DNA of 64,000 bases. Origin: Eutrigla gurnardus. Lineage: Eukaryota > Chordata > Actinopteri > Perciformes > Triglidae. Where the stretch lies: the NCBI GenBank assembly GCA_963514095.1, contig OY741268.1, forward strand, positions 124,001 through 188,000. The letters run 5' to 3'. Position 1 is the stretch's first letter, and the number at the start of each line of letters is the position of its first letter. Position numbers and translations under genes: made by a program. Under the pieces are notes generated by a model that saw only the letters and a list, made by a program, of their open reading frames with translations, searched no databases and was not told where the DNA came from. Of this stretch, positions 33,084-44,615 are shown piece after piece.

Positions 33084-34069
33084 CAGTGTTGGGAGTAACG
33101 CGTTACAAACGTAATGCATTACTGTAATGCATTACGTTTTGCTGTAACGCGGTAATGTAAGGCATTACAAAAAAAAAACTGGTAATATTTTACTCGGTAC
33201 AATTCTCAGTAACGCGCGTTACAATGCATTTTAAACCCGAAATCAATTGACTCTACATTCGCGATCGCGAGATGGGCATACGCTCTTGGAAAAGTGTGAA
33301 AGCCGGTCCGTGTGACTCTACACTATGTTAATTAAGCGCTGTTGTTAGCAGGCTCCATGAGCTGGACACCGACTCACAGAGCGGCTCCCGGTCGGTCAGA
33401 GCACAGCCGCCCCCGGCAGTCACACCGAGGATCAACAGCTGAGGGGCGGCGGCGAAAAGGCGGAGGCTCCGATTCTCCCCGTCGGTTTTGGACCGCTTTT
33501 GGTGCGTGTTTAAAACAGTAGGTTTACTTCAAAACGCGAGCGTCAGACGCTTTTAGAGCGTTTATGAACAGTGTTTTAGAGCTCCCCCTAAATGTCTCAG
33601 GTAGGCTTTCAGGTAATTTCGCAGCATAACACAGCGCCTTCCGGGTCATTAAAAAAGACGTACGGACAATCTGGAATGAAAAATGGCACTGTTATTTCAT
33701 CCCCGAATCCCATTCATGAACACAATAACTAATATCAGTTAACGAGTCGTTTTCCGTTTCTCGTTTTCCGTTTTTAAAACGAATAACGGGATACGAGTAA
33801 TTTTCCGGTTTTCGTTCTTTTATTTTGAAGCGAATAACATCACATCCTGCTGTGTAATTAGCTGCATTGAACACAAGAAGATCTATTGAGAACATAAAAT
33901 CCATATTTCCTTTTATTTTGGCAAAAAAGTAATGCAAAAGTAATGTAAAAGTAGTGTAATGCCTTACAATTCAAAGAGAGTAATATTGTAATGTAACTAA
34001 TTACTTTGAAATGACAGTAACAAGTAATAAATAATGCATTACGCTTTTGAAGTAACTTGCCCAACACTG
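33084..34069. mobile_element. non-autonomous hAT-like element inside the I-type LINE
   Basis: The ends read CAGTGTTGGGAGTAACGCG and, at the right, GTAACTTGCCCAACACTG. They are flanked by the 8-base duplication ACTATAGC at 33076-33083 and 34070-34077. TIRs beginning CAGTGTTGGG are familiar from fish hAT elements. There is no transposase frame. Inside both ends the motif GTAATGCATTAC is repeated. Confidence 0.9.
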
Positions 34070-34449
34070 ACTATAGCCACTTCCTTTCTATCAGCCCACA
34101 CTTTAACCACAACATACTCCTGATCACTTCCAATGCCCAGTAATTTGTAAGGTAAACCTTGCTTTATAAATGTAACACATCCTCACCTGAGCCTTCTCTC
34201 TGGTCTCTACTTATTGCCACATATCCATACAACACAAAATCAAGAGAAGGCTTTAACCAGGATTCTTGAACACACACCACATCTGGTTTTTCTCTCCTGC
34301 TTAACGCAAACTGTTTAAAGTCCTGCCCATAAGCTACTAGCATTCCACTGGAGGATCAGCATCATCATTATTATTATTATCCTTTACATGTTGATTCTTG
34401 GCTAGACTGTACCTGGAGTTCATCATTTATTTCTTCCCCCTTTAGCCCT

Positions 34450-35600
34450 TTCGTGCCTTAGTGGTGTTCAACAGCTTTAGCAATAATATGAATCCTTAAT
34501 GTTTTTGACTTTAACTCACATGTAGCGTTTATCACACCAGCAACAAAAGTGGTCAATTTCTTCTTTTCCACCCACTTGTTTCTTTTATCCTGACGTTCTT
34601 TCACTTCCACCTGTTCTCTGACCACTTCTCTTACCTGTTCTCTGACCTCTTCTCTTAGCTGTTCTCTGATCTGTTTTTCTGAACTCCCCTCTTACCTGAT
34701 CTCTTAGCTGTTCTCTTACTTGTTCTCTGACCTCTTCTCTTACCCGTTTTCTGAACTCTTCTCTTACCTGTTCTCTTACCTGTTTTCTGACCTCTTATCT
34801 TACCTACCTGTTCTCTGCTCTTATTTAAGTTGTTCCTTCCAGTCATCTGAGCTGCCTAAGAATATGAGACTTTCTTCCTCATTTTTACCTGCTTCACCTC
34901 TACTACTTTTTTCATAATTTCACACCCATAGTAAGCTGCACTATGGCTGCCACCGCAATTACAACACTTGATCTTCACCCCTTTCTCACATTTTCCATAC
35001 TCATGCTCCCCACCACACCGAGCACACCTTAGCTTTCCTTTACACATTTTGGCCATATGTCCAAACCCCTGGGATTTGAAACATCTCATTGGCATATATT
35101 CCCTGACTCCATACCTAAAAAAAACTAAATACAGTTCCTTTTGTACCACACTTCCCTCAAACTCCACCAAAATAGTCTCTGTCTCACTCTTTTCCACTCC
35201 TTTTGTCATTCTCCTCACATTTTTCGACGCCCTGTTCTTTATTTTAAGGCTTTCTACCAACTCTGACATATTGACAATGAGAGGAATACCCGATATCACT
35301 CCCTTACACCCACTAGATCTCTGCTCACCAACCTTCACCACCCTGACCACTTTAACTTTTCCAATTCCTTTCACTTTCCTAGCCCTCTCCACTTCCACCT
35401 CTGACTTACATCCTGTCAACAAATTTCCATCTCCCAACACCTGTGCAAATTTCACCTCTCCTATCTTTTAGTCAGATTCAGCGGGTTCATTTTCTTCACC
35501 CCCCCCCTCTCCCTCAAACCGCATCACCACATTCAACCGTTCTGTACTCTGCTTCCTTGTCCTCCTCTCTTCCTTCACTGGCTGCGTTTCGGATCGCATG
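34450..35600 (-). pseudogene. I-type LINE ORF1 with zinc knuckles, broken
   Basis: The Gag-like protein reads GEVKFAQVLGDGNLLTGC, then three knuckles: CFKSQGFGHMAKMC (its second Cys replaced by Ser), CARCGGEHEYGKC and CCNCGGSHSAAYYGC. This parallels the ORF1 at 623-1942. A frameshift at a run of C (35500-35508) separates the N-terminal part from the rest, and a stop at 34856 separates a charged C-terminal tail. That tail is encoded by a tandem repeat. Confidence 0.8.
34590..34815 (-). repeat. short tandem repeats in the ORF1 tail
   Basis: Variants of CTTACCTGTTCTCTGACCT recur about ten times. On the minus strand they encode REQVREEV-like and KRTGKRRGQ-like strings, depending on frame. A charged helix or coiled coil would be expected if the family translates it. 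Confidence 0.7.
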
Positions 35601-36099
35601 CATTTGCGCCTATGCATGCACGAGACTTGAGAGGATCCGCCGGAACTCGTCATAAACACGTCAAGTTCCCACCACGTCAAGTCGGACACAGGTGCACTTC
35701 ATGGACTTTGCACAAAGAAAATGGCCTGCCCAGTCGCGCTGGCTTTCTTCATCGTGGACGAATTCGAGGCATTGAAACTCCCCTTGTTGATGGAGGCTGA
35801 GGAGCAAAGGTGAGGAATTTTCTCACGTGGTAATTCTAACCAACTAGGGAAACCTGGTTATGCGAGGCAAATGCATGCACATGCATGATTGGAAACGTGC
35901 CTACTATCAGTGTCCTCCGAATTACTCCTCAGTGCTTTCTTCCTTTTCCAACTTTTCCTCCCCCCCTTCAGCCTTTTCCCAATCACCCTCATTTTCCACC
36001 TCACTACCCTCCATATTTTCTCCGTCAGTCTCGCTTCCCGACATACTGTGAGATTGCCAGGAATAGGGCACAAATACCATCACACACAATTCCTCACAA

Positions 36100-36535
36100 T
36101 GCTCTTATCTAACACACTAAAACATTTTCAAATCCAAATCTCACTCTACTCAATGAATCGGTCGCGTAGGAGCAAGGAACTTCCTCTTGCTGGCAGTACG
36201 GGATCAGCTTTGTTTGCTCGTCAGGCTCATCAGCTGCAGCTGCGGAGGACCAATGGCTGGCGGCAGGAGGCGGGACCTTTAAATCAGACAGAGATGGTGC
36301 AAAGACTATCGGCTGGGGGCCGTAACAGTTTCCCTTGTCTTGCTGACGGGTCATTGTATTGTATATGTTGGTCCCTGCATGTTGCACCACCCTCTGTCCT
36401 TGTGATTACTTGTCTTCCTGCGTCAAGCCTCCCGTGTCCCTTCGTGTTCGTTTCTTAGTTAAATAAACATTTTTGTCCGTTACCCTTTGTCACCTGCCTG
36501 CTTTTGGGTCCAACCCCTTGTTCAGTCGTGACAAC
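36100..36535 (+). repeat. possible LTR remnant
   Basis: The segment contains an AATAAA signal near 36460, followed about 60 bases later by an end reading CGTGACA. This resembles the right end of a Gypsy LTR. No matching left end or target duplication was found, so the identification is tentative. Confidence 0.35.
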
Positions 36536-36981
36536 GCAACAGAAAGGGTGGACAATCTACAAATGGAAATAATGTGGGGGAAGTTTACAATTACAGGTGG
36601 TGGAGAATTCAGGGAAAACAAATGTTAAAATTACAAGATGTGGCTAAGTTACCTGATGGCAACTAATTACTTTGTAATAATACAAAAGCGGCCCCACTGC
36701 ACAGCAAAAGAGAAAGTGCTCTACTACTGCTCTACTACTGGTTCCAAACACTGTCTCCGAGATCCCAGATCTGTTTTACCAAATGGTGGAAACAACCCTC
36801 ACTCAGGAATTTTTTATGTTGAGTAAAACCTTTTTTCTGATTCAGTAAATACTCTACCTAATTTATTTTTGATGCCTCAGATTCCTCCTTGGTTCGGACC
36901 CCGTCACTGCTCTCCTCTCCAGCCGGGCCCGCCTTGCAAGGTGTTCAGGTCCGGTAGTTGGAGAAGAGAAACAGATATTGG

Positions 36982-36999
36982 GCCCCACGTTGGGCGCCA
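36982..36999 (-). promoter_or_regulatory. tRNA-Lys primer-binding site
   Basis: On the minus strand the 18 bases TGGCGCCCAACGTGGGGC lie 3 bases inside the LTR at 37003-37360. They match the 3' end of tRNA-Lys(1,2), the primer used by several retroviruses. The internal leader continues leftwards but soon loses recognisable content. Confidence 0.8.
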
Positions 37000-37002
37000 A
37001 AA

Positions 37003-37360
37003 TGTTAAAAGAATTTGTCCGTAAACGAATAAATTCACCCAAGGAGATCGGAGACATAACTAAAGTCGACGTCTGACTTTAATCTTGATCAAGAGGAGCA
37101 GTTACAATGCAACAACGTGTGAGGATGCTACAGAGAAAGTGCTCAAATCACTGTTGTGACTTGAGTCTTTTAAAGGCACAGGAGATAATGCGTCATTGAC
37201 AGTTAATCTTCATGCAGAACAAGACATCATGACTACCAGGCCTCTGATAACATTTAGGTCAGCTAAGGGGATACTAAAGTAATAAACAGTTCAACACATA
37301 AAGCTGTAACCTGAACAAAGAGAACTTTAAGACATGAGGTTATACAAAATTCTTATAACA
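37003..37360 (-). repeat. 5' LTR of a retrovirus-like element
   Basis: Read on the minus strand, the 358-base segment starts TGTTATAAG and ends TTTTAACA, with TGTTA/TAACA inverted ends. The tRNA-Lys primer site follows directly, as expected for a 5' LTR. No gag, pol or env could be recognised in the remaining flank, so this is an old endogenous fragment. Confidence 0.75.
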
Positions 37361-38189
37361 GAAGGGAGGGAGGAATAGTAACGCAGTATTTGCAGAGCCT
37401 CTCATAGCAGGGATCTCCTGGAGGAGTTGTTCCAGCAGCGACCTTGGCCAGGGCAGGGCGGCTGCCGCGAGGGGCCGGAATGCAGATTAGATTGTGGTTG
37501 TTTGGGTTAGGGTGAGTAGTCGTATTTCAGTAGACACAACTCTCACTCTTTGTCCAATTTGGTCTTCAAGTCGATCCATTCACCTTAGCAAAGCCGAAAG
37601 CTTCTCCAAGATGTTATCCATGTTGCGGTTTATAGCCACAGTCTGAGAGCTAGCGGCTCCACTCACTGTAAAGATGGCACTAGCAGGAAGTGGCTCACTT
37701 ACTGGCATTTTCAAGGAGGACTGATACCAGCGCATTTATTACAGGCAGGAGTGATTGGTGACATGTACATCTGTGCACAGAGGAGCATGAAAAGAGCACT
37801 GCACACCAGACCTGTGCTGAAGCTTTTTTCTTAAGGAGCTCAAAAAGTAACATCAGCAGCTTGTTTGCTGGTAGTCAGATGTCAGCTCATAGGGAAAAAG
37901 TGGGCCTCACACAAGCCTCTCTGGATGAGGTTCAGCTGAGTTCAATTACATCTGTTTTCTTGATATCTGTGAAATGCCACGGGGTTGTTGATGTTTTTTT
38001 TATCTGTAGTACTATAAACTCATATATGCAGATGTGTGGAAAACTTAAACGTGTAATTCAAATATACGTTTTTTTTTTCTTCTCTACTATTAGCCTATGT
38101 TTCTTGCGCCAGTGGTCTGCAGCCATGAGCGCATTTCAACATTGAGCATTGTTTTATTATTTCGAAAAGTGGAGGATATAAATTTCCCT
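37361..38189. other. stretch without a supported gene
   Basis: On the minus strand a short frame from about 37708 reads MPVSEPLPASAIF and MDNILEKLSALL. It stops after about 40 residues and belongs to no family I know. Nothing else is apparent. Confidence 0.3.
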
Positions 38190-39370
38190 GACGCGGCTTG
38201 ATCACTGAGCATTCGCTAAGAAGGCTGTTAAGAGCTCGATTTTACATTTCCTTCTTAGTGAAAGATCTTCTTTAGCTAAGAGCGACTCTGGGAAACACAT
38301 CCTTCTTTCACAGCGTTCTTCAACACTCATGCCCTCCTCAGGCATTTTTGGCCATTTTTCTCTGATTTGTGTTTTTGATTTGGTGATAATTTTGGCTGTT
38401 ACAGCTTGTAGCATGAATTTTTGCAAGAACTCTTCTTTTTAGTTATATTTTTGAAATCCAATGTTTTTTTATTTCACGTCTTTTATACTCTATTGACACA
38501 TTTTGCACCCTCTGGACACCCTCGTGGCGAAAAAAGCCACGCACTTACAAATGTTATAAAATCATCATACATCAATATTTTTTTCTACTTTTGTTTTCAT
38601 AAATCTCTTCAACAACTTCCACCTTGCTCAAAACTACCAAACATTCAATCATTTTCAGAATTTTAACCCTATAAATACCAGTTTGAGTATTTTTATTTTT
38701 TAACGCAAAAAACAAAAATTGAGTTATTTTCTATATAATAAATAGGAGGTGGATGAGGCTTTGGTGGGAATTAGAGGCTTGGATATGTCAAAGATTAGCA
38801 ACAAAATTGATTTGGTTGCATTAGTATTTTTTCTGTAGTACCAGATACTCCCTCTGGACACCCTCGTGGCGAAAAATGCCCCATTGACTTCCATTCAAAC
38901 CACATCTTTTAATCTCACTGGCATTGCAGTATAAAACCATATATTCTGGTATGTTAGCTTTTCATTATGAACAAAAGTAGTGATATTTGACATTTTTACT
39001 GTATTTCACCATATTCAACCATTTTCCCATTGTAGGCCTATGCATGAAATTCTTCCACCTCCTATATTTTTGTGGGGTTTTTTTGCATTAAAAAATGAAA
39101 ATACTCAAACTGGTATTTATAGGGTTAAAATTCTGAAAATGACTGAATGATTGGTAGTTTTGAGCAAGGTGGAAGTTGTTGAAGAGATTTATGAAAATCA
39201 ATAAAGAAATATTGATGTATGATGATTTTATAGCAGTTTGTAAGTGCGTGGCTTTTTTCGCCACAGGGGTGTTGAAAGCGTAGTAAATTTGAGGAGGGCA
39301 TGAGGGTTAAGAGTGCTCCTAAGAAGATCTTACCACAAGAGCTTCTTAACGAATCTGGGAAACGCTGCCA
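38190..39370. repeat. foldback (long inverted repeat) element
   Basis: Bases about 38528-38725 and 39085-39275 are reverse complements over nearly 200 bases, with a spacer of about 350 bases. The match resumes outward at ATGCCCTCCTCA (38328) and TGAGGAGGGCAT (39291). The word CTGGACACCCTCGTGGCGAA occurs twice in direct orientation (38513 and 38855). Related words with CTCTGGGAAAC and ATCTGGGAAAC lie near both outer ends. There is no coding frame. Confidence 0.75.
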
Positions 39371-40396
39371 TTATCGGTGTAAATGCAGCGGGTGCCGGTG
39401 GGATTTCTCTCTCACCCCTACTACAGTACGTCCCCGATCCCAAACTACTCGGTGATCGCTCGCTACAGGCAGACCGCATGGCTACTATAGGCTAAATTTG
39501 GCTCAATTGACAAATCTTTAAAAATCGTAGACCCAAGCTTTAAAGGGTGCTGTCAGTCATTTTTGGAAGCCTGCCGTGGGTTCCTCTAAGTAAGTACTGT
39601 ATAGAATACATGATTCATCTATTTTTCAAGAGTGAAGAAGTCCATCAGGTGTCATCTTTCTCACCTTTCTCTGTTTGTCTCCTTTCAATTTTAAAAGGTT
39701 ACCATGTTTGAGGAGATGTGCTGTGTTGCTGTGCTGAGGGTTGCTGCTGTGGAGGTCTAATGTGACTGTGGATTGATGTGGTGAGTACATAGTCTGAGAA
39801 AATATCACGTAATCACAATCTCTCCTTTATACATTTTATTATTCAGCTCATGTTTGTCCCTCTGTCACATTTTCAGGATCCCATCATACATGTTTATTGT
39901 TTGTTCTGGAGGTCTTCTACGTAAGTACTGTAGAGAGTATATGCTGCAACTATTTTCCCCACATTTTCTAGATACCAACTGTGATAATATAACTCCATTA
40001 AGTTTTATTCTTTCTCACCTTATGAGATTATGTCTCACCTCTATTCCTCTCCGTCCTGATTTCAGGATCCCATCATACGTTGTACATTGTTCAGGAGGTT
40101 AACTAGAACAGAGCCTTTAGGTTTCCGCTAAATACTGTATAGAATAACTGGACTGGGAGGATGGTGTAGGTTTATTAGACAATTACATGTACACCAACAA
40201 GAAAGTGTACAAGCATTGTCACAAAAAATTTGTTTTCATTCATAGGCTTCATTGTCTTTCCATCGATACCTGGTGGGCCGGTCTCGGCTGAAAATGCCCG
40301 GGTCGATTTTTTGTCCCAGTCCAGCCCTTGAGTGAACTCAACCTTTAGGTCAGTTGCCATAGTAACTGACTCTGTGAACCTAACCTGCTCGCAGGT
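39371..40396. repeat. diverged repeats around TTCAGGATCCCATCATAC
   Basis: The word TTCAGGATCCCATCATAC occurs near 39872 and 40063. Variants of GTAAGTACTGTATAGA occur near 39590, 39917 and 40126. They form loose tandem units of about 190-300 bases. At 40350-40400 a Harbinger-like motif with the palindrome AACCTGCTCGCAGGTT appears. No gene is supported. Confidence 0.5.
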
Positions 40397-40399
40397 TTG

Positions 40400-41033
40400 C
40401 TTCAACAAATCCTGAGTTTCTCCTACATGTCTCCGCCTTTTTTCCGGAATCTTAAGTCGATCATACAGCTGCAGTTAATTCAGAACGCTGCTGCTCGAGT
40501 CCTCTCTAAAACCAAAAAAGTGGGTCATATTACTCCAGTTCTCAGATCTTTACACTGGCTTCCTGTCTGTCAAAGAATTGACTTTAAAATACTACTGTTG
40601 GTTTACAAAGCACTGAATGGTTTAGGACCAAAATACATTTGTGATCTTCTGCTTAGCTACGAACCATCCAGACCTCTCAGATGGTCTGGGACAGGTCTGC
40701 TCTGTGTCCCCAGAGTCAGAACCAAACATGGAGAGGCAGCCTTCAGTTTTTATGCGCCACATATCTGGAACCAACTTCCAGAAATGTGCAGGTCTGCTGC
40801 AAATCTCAGCTCTTTTAAATCAAGACTGAAGACTTTTCTGCTGCCGCTGCCTTTTTTATGAACTTCTTATGCTGCACTGTATTTCCTATTCCTTGATATT
40901 CTTGTTTTTATTTTTTAGATGTTATTTCATTGGCTTGTTTTAATGCTTTTTCTCCAATGCTTTTCATGTAAAGCAATTTGAATTGCCCTGTTGTTGAAAG
41001 GTGCTATACAAATAAAATTCCCTTGCCTTGCCT
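40400..41033 (+). mobile_element. L2-type LINE 3' end
   Basis: The frame encodes LIQNAAARVLSKTKKVGHIT, VLRSLHWLPVCQRIDFKILL and YEPSRPLRWSGTGLLCVPRV, the conserved tail of fish L2-type reverse transcriptases. A typical L2 3' end follows (TTGAATTGCCCTGTTGTTGA, then TTGCC repeats at 41020-41033). It is 5' truncated. Almost 150 codons remain open, so it is younger than the copy at 7330. Confidence 0.88.
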
Positions 41034-41947
41034 TTATTTATGGGCACATACAGTAAATACTCTCCTTTTCTTCCTTACTCTAAAGTCCATGGAAAAGGCC
41101 TGACTAGAAGAACTACATCCAAACTCTGGGGTTTAGTATGTATGCAGTTCAAATGTGTAGTGAAAATGTGTATTTAAATAAACAGCATCTTTATTGCACA
41201 CTACGCACAAAAGGAAAATGCTGGAGGTGTTTTAAAGATAAAGATTTCTCAGCCACATAAAGCAGCACAATGTTTCATCGGCGTATATCACCCAACATCC
41301 ACCTACAGCAGTATGAATAAGAGGCAGTTGTGTTCATCTGATGCTTTATTGAAATGAGTGTCACCAGGTACATCGATCCAATCAAAATGGCAATAAGAGG
41401 TTCTGGTGCCAATAATATCTTTTTAATCGCCCAAGCCTGCTGGTTAGGAACAGTTCCATCATGTCATGCTTATTATTTTACAACTTATAACAGCATTTTA
41501 AATGCTTTCAGAGTGTCTGATCCGAGCATCAACACAAGCAGTAGTGAACAGAAAAAAAGAATGATGGACTGTACACTTTCTTGCACACAGGGGCTCCACC
41601 ACTTTAAACTGATCTCTTGCCCTGGTCACTCACAGCTTTTACCTGCAGGTCATTAACAAGAGGCTTCAGGTTCAAAGACCTACATGATGTGGACAGGGGG
41701 ACACTAGAGGGGAGAACACTTAAGTCTACAGACAATCCTCCATTCTTCATCACAACGGCCGAGGCTGGCGACGCCTTGCTCTACTAACATCTTTTTAGGT
41801 TCCCTGCTCAATCAATACAGACCTATAGCTCAAACATCTACAATAAAATGGTCAAGAATGCCTTTCATAAGAGCTTAAAGTTGAGCTGAAACGTCATTTC
41901 CAGAGTCTCTCTCTTCCGTATGTTGATGTATTAACAGTAAAACAGCA
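41034..41947. other. gene-free stretch, possible 3' untranslated region (minus strand)
   Basis: A minus-strand AATAAA signal lies at about 41346-41351. If the RECQL-like gene to the right extends this far, this could be its 3' untranslated region. No coding exon was recognised between here and 43657. Confidence 0.3.
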
Positions 41948-42203
41948 CCCATCAGCTGGGTGATGTTGTAACAGCCCCACTACACAGGATCCATCAGCTG
42001 GGTGATGATGCAACAGCCCCACTACACAGGATCCATCAGCTGGGTGATGATGTCACAGCCCCACTACACAGGATCCATCAGCTGGGTGATGATGCAACAG
42101 CCCCACTAAACAGGATCCATCAGCTGGGTGATGATGCAACAGCCCCACTACACAGGATCCATCAGCTGGGTGATGATGTCACAGCCCCACTACACAGGAC
42201 CAT
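41948..42203. repeat. 42-base minisatellite, about six copies
   Basis: The unit contains CCATCAGCTGGGTGATGATG followed by CAACAGCCCCACTACACAGG. Copies differ at one or two positions, mainly GCAACAG versus GTCACAG. The low divergence suggests recent expansion. Confidence 0.95.
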
Positions 42204-42234
42204 CACTTAGTTGATCAACACGCTTTGTTGCGAC

Positions 42235-43627
42235 CAGGGCTGTAGCGATACACTAATCTCACGATACGATACACGATATTCAGCTCACGATACGATATAA
42301 ATCACGATATTCAGTCAACGATACGATTCGATATAATTCGATATACTTACATAATTTTCTGAAAGATTTAAAAGGTACAGTGTGATTTTGGTGACATCTT
42401 GTGTTCCATTTACTTGGATTGAATTAATATCAACTGAAAGAATCAATTACACAATATATGGCTCTGACTGGACAGAGAGTCTCCAGCTTGCAAATGCTGG
42501 ACAAAATAAATCAAATATGTGGTGAGAAAATAAGTTACATTTATTGAAGTGCAAACTGTAACTTACAAAGCACACACACACAGTGGCGCCGCCAGCCGGA
42601 ATCCTGTACGCACTGTGCATACTTTTTTTGAAGGTGGGCTAGATATTTAAATTTCAGCGGGTGACACCAAACAACGTCTGCCCAAGCAAGTCAGAGCTTT
42701 TCTTTCGCTCACACAGTGACCTGGAGAGACGCAGCCGCATTTGAGAGGACGATCGCGCGTGTTTGCGCAATTACGCATAGCGTGTGTTGGTCCCTCTCCA
42801 CATCACAATATAGCTCGGCTCTAGTCTCGTCACCTCTCTGCTGCTGAGCACTGTGGGCCGAGCCGATGCATGTCCCTCTCCCCGGGCCGGCAGAGTTATC
42901 ATACCGTACTGTGCGTGTGTGTCCAAGCGTGTGTGGAGTGCTCACAAGCGTGCGCTTGTGTTTAGGGCGGGGATGGAGGGCACAAAAAAAATATTTGCAC
43001 CGGGGCCTATCACCATGATATACGTTGTATTTTGCCGTTTCTGTGCGTACATTGAAATTGAATCCTGGCGGCGCCACTGCACACACACACACACACACAC
43101 ATATACATACACAGAGCAACGGAGTGGGCTGGCTACGGGGCGGGGGGTGGGGTTTTGGGTGTCTACAGTAATATGGCTTATTAATTTCATGAGGTTATTT
43201 ACTTACCCACGATGAAAAAAATAGCTCTGAATGAATAACACCTGAGCAGAAGCACTTGTCGACCGTCGCGGAGAAATACGCGTCTGGTCTGAACTGGGGG
43301 GCAGCGGATCATGTGTGATTTTCGTGGCCGTGACGCTTTGCAGCAGCTGGTGTGAACCTGGCGTCATGCCGGCGTGAACCGGGCGGCCGCTGAAGCACCG
43401 CGAACGAAGCACGCTTCCTTTCGGCGCCTTTGTTAACCGATAGTGCAGTTCAGACCAGATGCGAAGCGCCGCGATCCTGCGCGGCCGTCTCTCGGCGCAG
43501 CGAGCAGAGTGCCAGGGGGATTTGAATGGGACTTAATGTATCGATACTCGTGGCTAAAAAATCGATACTTTCTGTGGAAACAAAATATCGATTTATATCG
43601 CAGAATCGATAAAATCACTCAGCCCTA
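42235..43627. mobile_element. non-autonomous hAT-like element next to the RECQL-like exons
   Basis: The ends read CAGGGCTGTAGCGAT and ATCACTCAGCCCTA, flanked by the 8-base duplication GTTGCGAC at 42227-42234 and 43628-43635. Both ends are rich in ATCGATA-type words. There is no transposase. It sits 30 bases beyond the splice donor of the third RECQL-like exon, hence inside an intron. Confidence 0.88.
42581..43079. mobile_element. small hAT-like element nested in the larger one
   Basis: The ends read CAGTGGCGCCGCCAG and CTGGCGGCGCCACTG, an exact inverted match. The element lies inside a (CA)n tract, and CACACACA flanks both sides as the probable 8-base duplication. No transposase is encoded. 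Confidence 0.75.
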
Positions 43628-43656
43628 GTTGCGACAGTTAAGGAGCATCAACTCAC

Positions 43657-44615
43657 CACAGCTGATCCGGTCCACGTTGTCCGCATCTTCATGCTGAGTG
43701 TGTGAGTGTGGCTCTTCAGCAGAGGGGCTTTGCAACCCAGCTTCATGTAGAAGTAGGTGGTGTATGGAGTGAAGCTGAAGTCCTCTCTGAAGTCAACACA
43801 AACAATATTACACACTATTAATGTCTTCTTCGTAGGTACGTATTGTAGATGACAGCAGAATGGGTCCTGAATAGGTAGCAACCCCAAGCCTTCATGTACT
43901 ACAAGTCTACAAACAAAAGGCTGAGGACAAACTGAGGTTAGCTTGTGAAGGAACAAAATGTCTACTCTTTTGGACTAAATATGGTTGCGTTTGCTTCAAC
44001 GTGTAATTTAAGAAGCTGAGCGATTTAAGGAAAACATCTCTTTGTATTTTTTTCTGACTGTACAATTGTAAAAACTGCCTCAAGCATTAATCACACATCT
44101 GTTATGATTTATTTCTTCATGAGTAGAAACAGATTCATATATTAATGAAGTTCAAACGTGGCATTTTCGTGATATGCTATGGTGGTAAAAAAAATCATAT
44201 ATATGAGATGAGTAGACAGAAGAGAACGCGAGGAGTAACCTGAGGTATCCCTGCAGCAGCAGCTGTACAATCACAGCTTCAGCCTGCAGCCGAGACAGCG
44301 TGGTGGTCTGGATCATCTTCTTATGCTTGGCTGGGCCTTTGCCCATCCATGCATCCACCAGCTTTAGAGGAGTCAGCTTCTCATCCATTGATGCTGCTAC
44401 CTCAAGGATTTGCACAACCTGCTTGGCATTCTGGGTAATATCCATGGTGGTGTAGTCTGAAGGGATACAGGACTCAAATTTGGCTTTTCACATCCCTGAA
44501 GAACACCTCAATTAAAAAATGTTTTTAAAAATCACATACCTTTCACATGGCGGCAAGTGTCACACATCTGGTTGCATTCCTCATCATTCCACAACTCATC
44601 GAAATGAACAGCCAT
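43657..44615 (-). CDS. recql-like: RECQL-like protein: zinc-binding and winged-helix part only
   Basis: Three exons join in matching phase: 44615-44540, 44456-44240 and 43786-43657. They encode MAVHFDELWNDEECNQMCDT with the C-x-x-C zinc ligands, then DEKLTPLKLVDAWMGKGPAK, then EDFSFTPYTTYFYMKLGCKA. These correspond to the RecQ C-terminal zinc and winged-helix region of RECQL, which binds DNA next to the helicase core. Splice sites are GTATGT, GTTACT and GTGAGT donors with pyrimidine-rich acceptors. No helicase-core exon is seen to the right. An in-frame TGA lies shortly upstream of the ATG, so either translation starts here or an acceptor lies at about 44625. The end of the gene is not identified. 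It may be a truncated duplicate. Confidence 0.75.

Larger units (their letters stand above)
32241..36050 (-). mobile_element. 5' half of a second I-type LINE, minus strand
   Basis: ORF1 and the endonuclease part of ORF2 are present, but the sequence stops at the linker before the reverse transcriptase (WNYPVLTG). A LINE that keeps its 5' end and lacks its 3' end cannot arise by ordinary truncated insertion. A later deletion or rearrangement is therefore implied. A hAT-like element splits it at 33084-34069, and bases about 35605-35880 look like a further insertion. Confidence 0.75.

Noticed and set aside
35690..35830. First exon of a Harbinger transposase (MACPVALAFF...)
   Set aside because: The short frame resembles the start of some Harbinger proteins, but it stops after 30 residues and no terminal repeat could be found.
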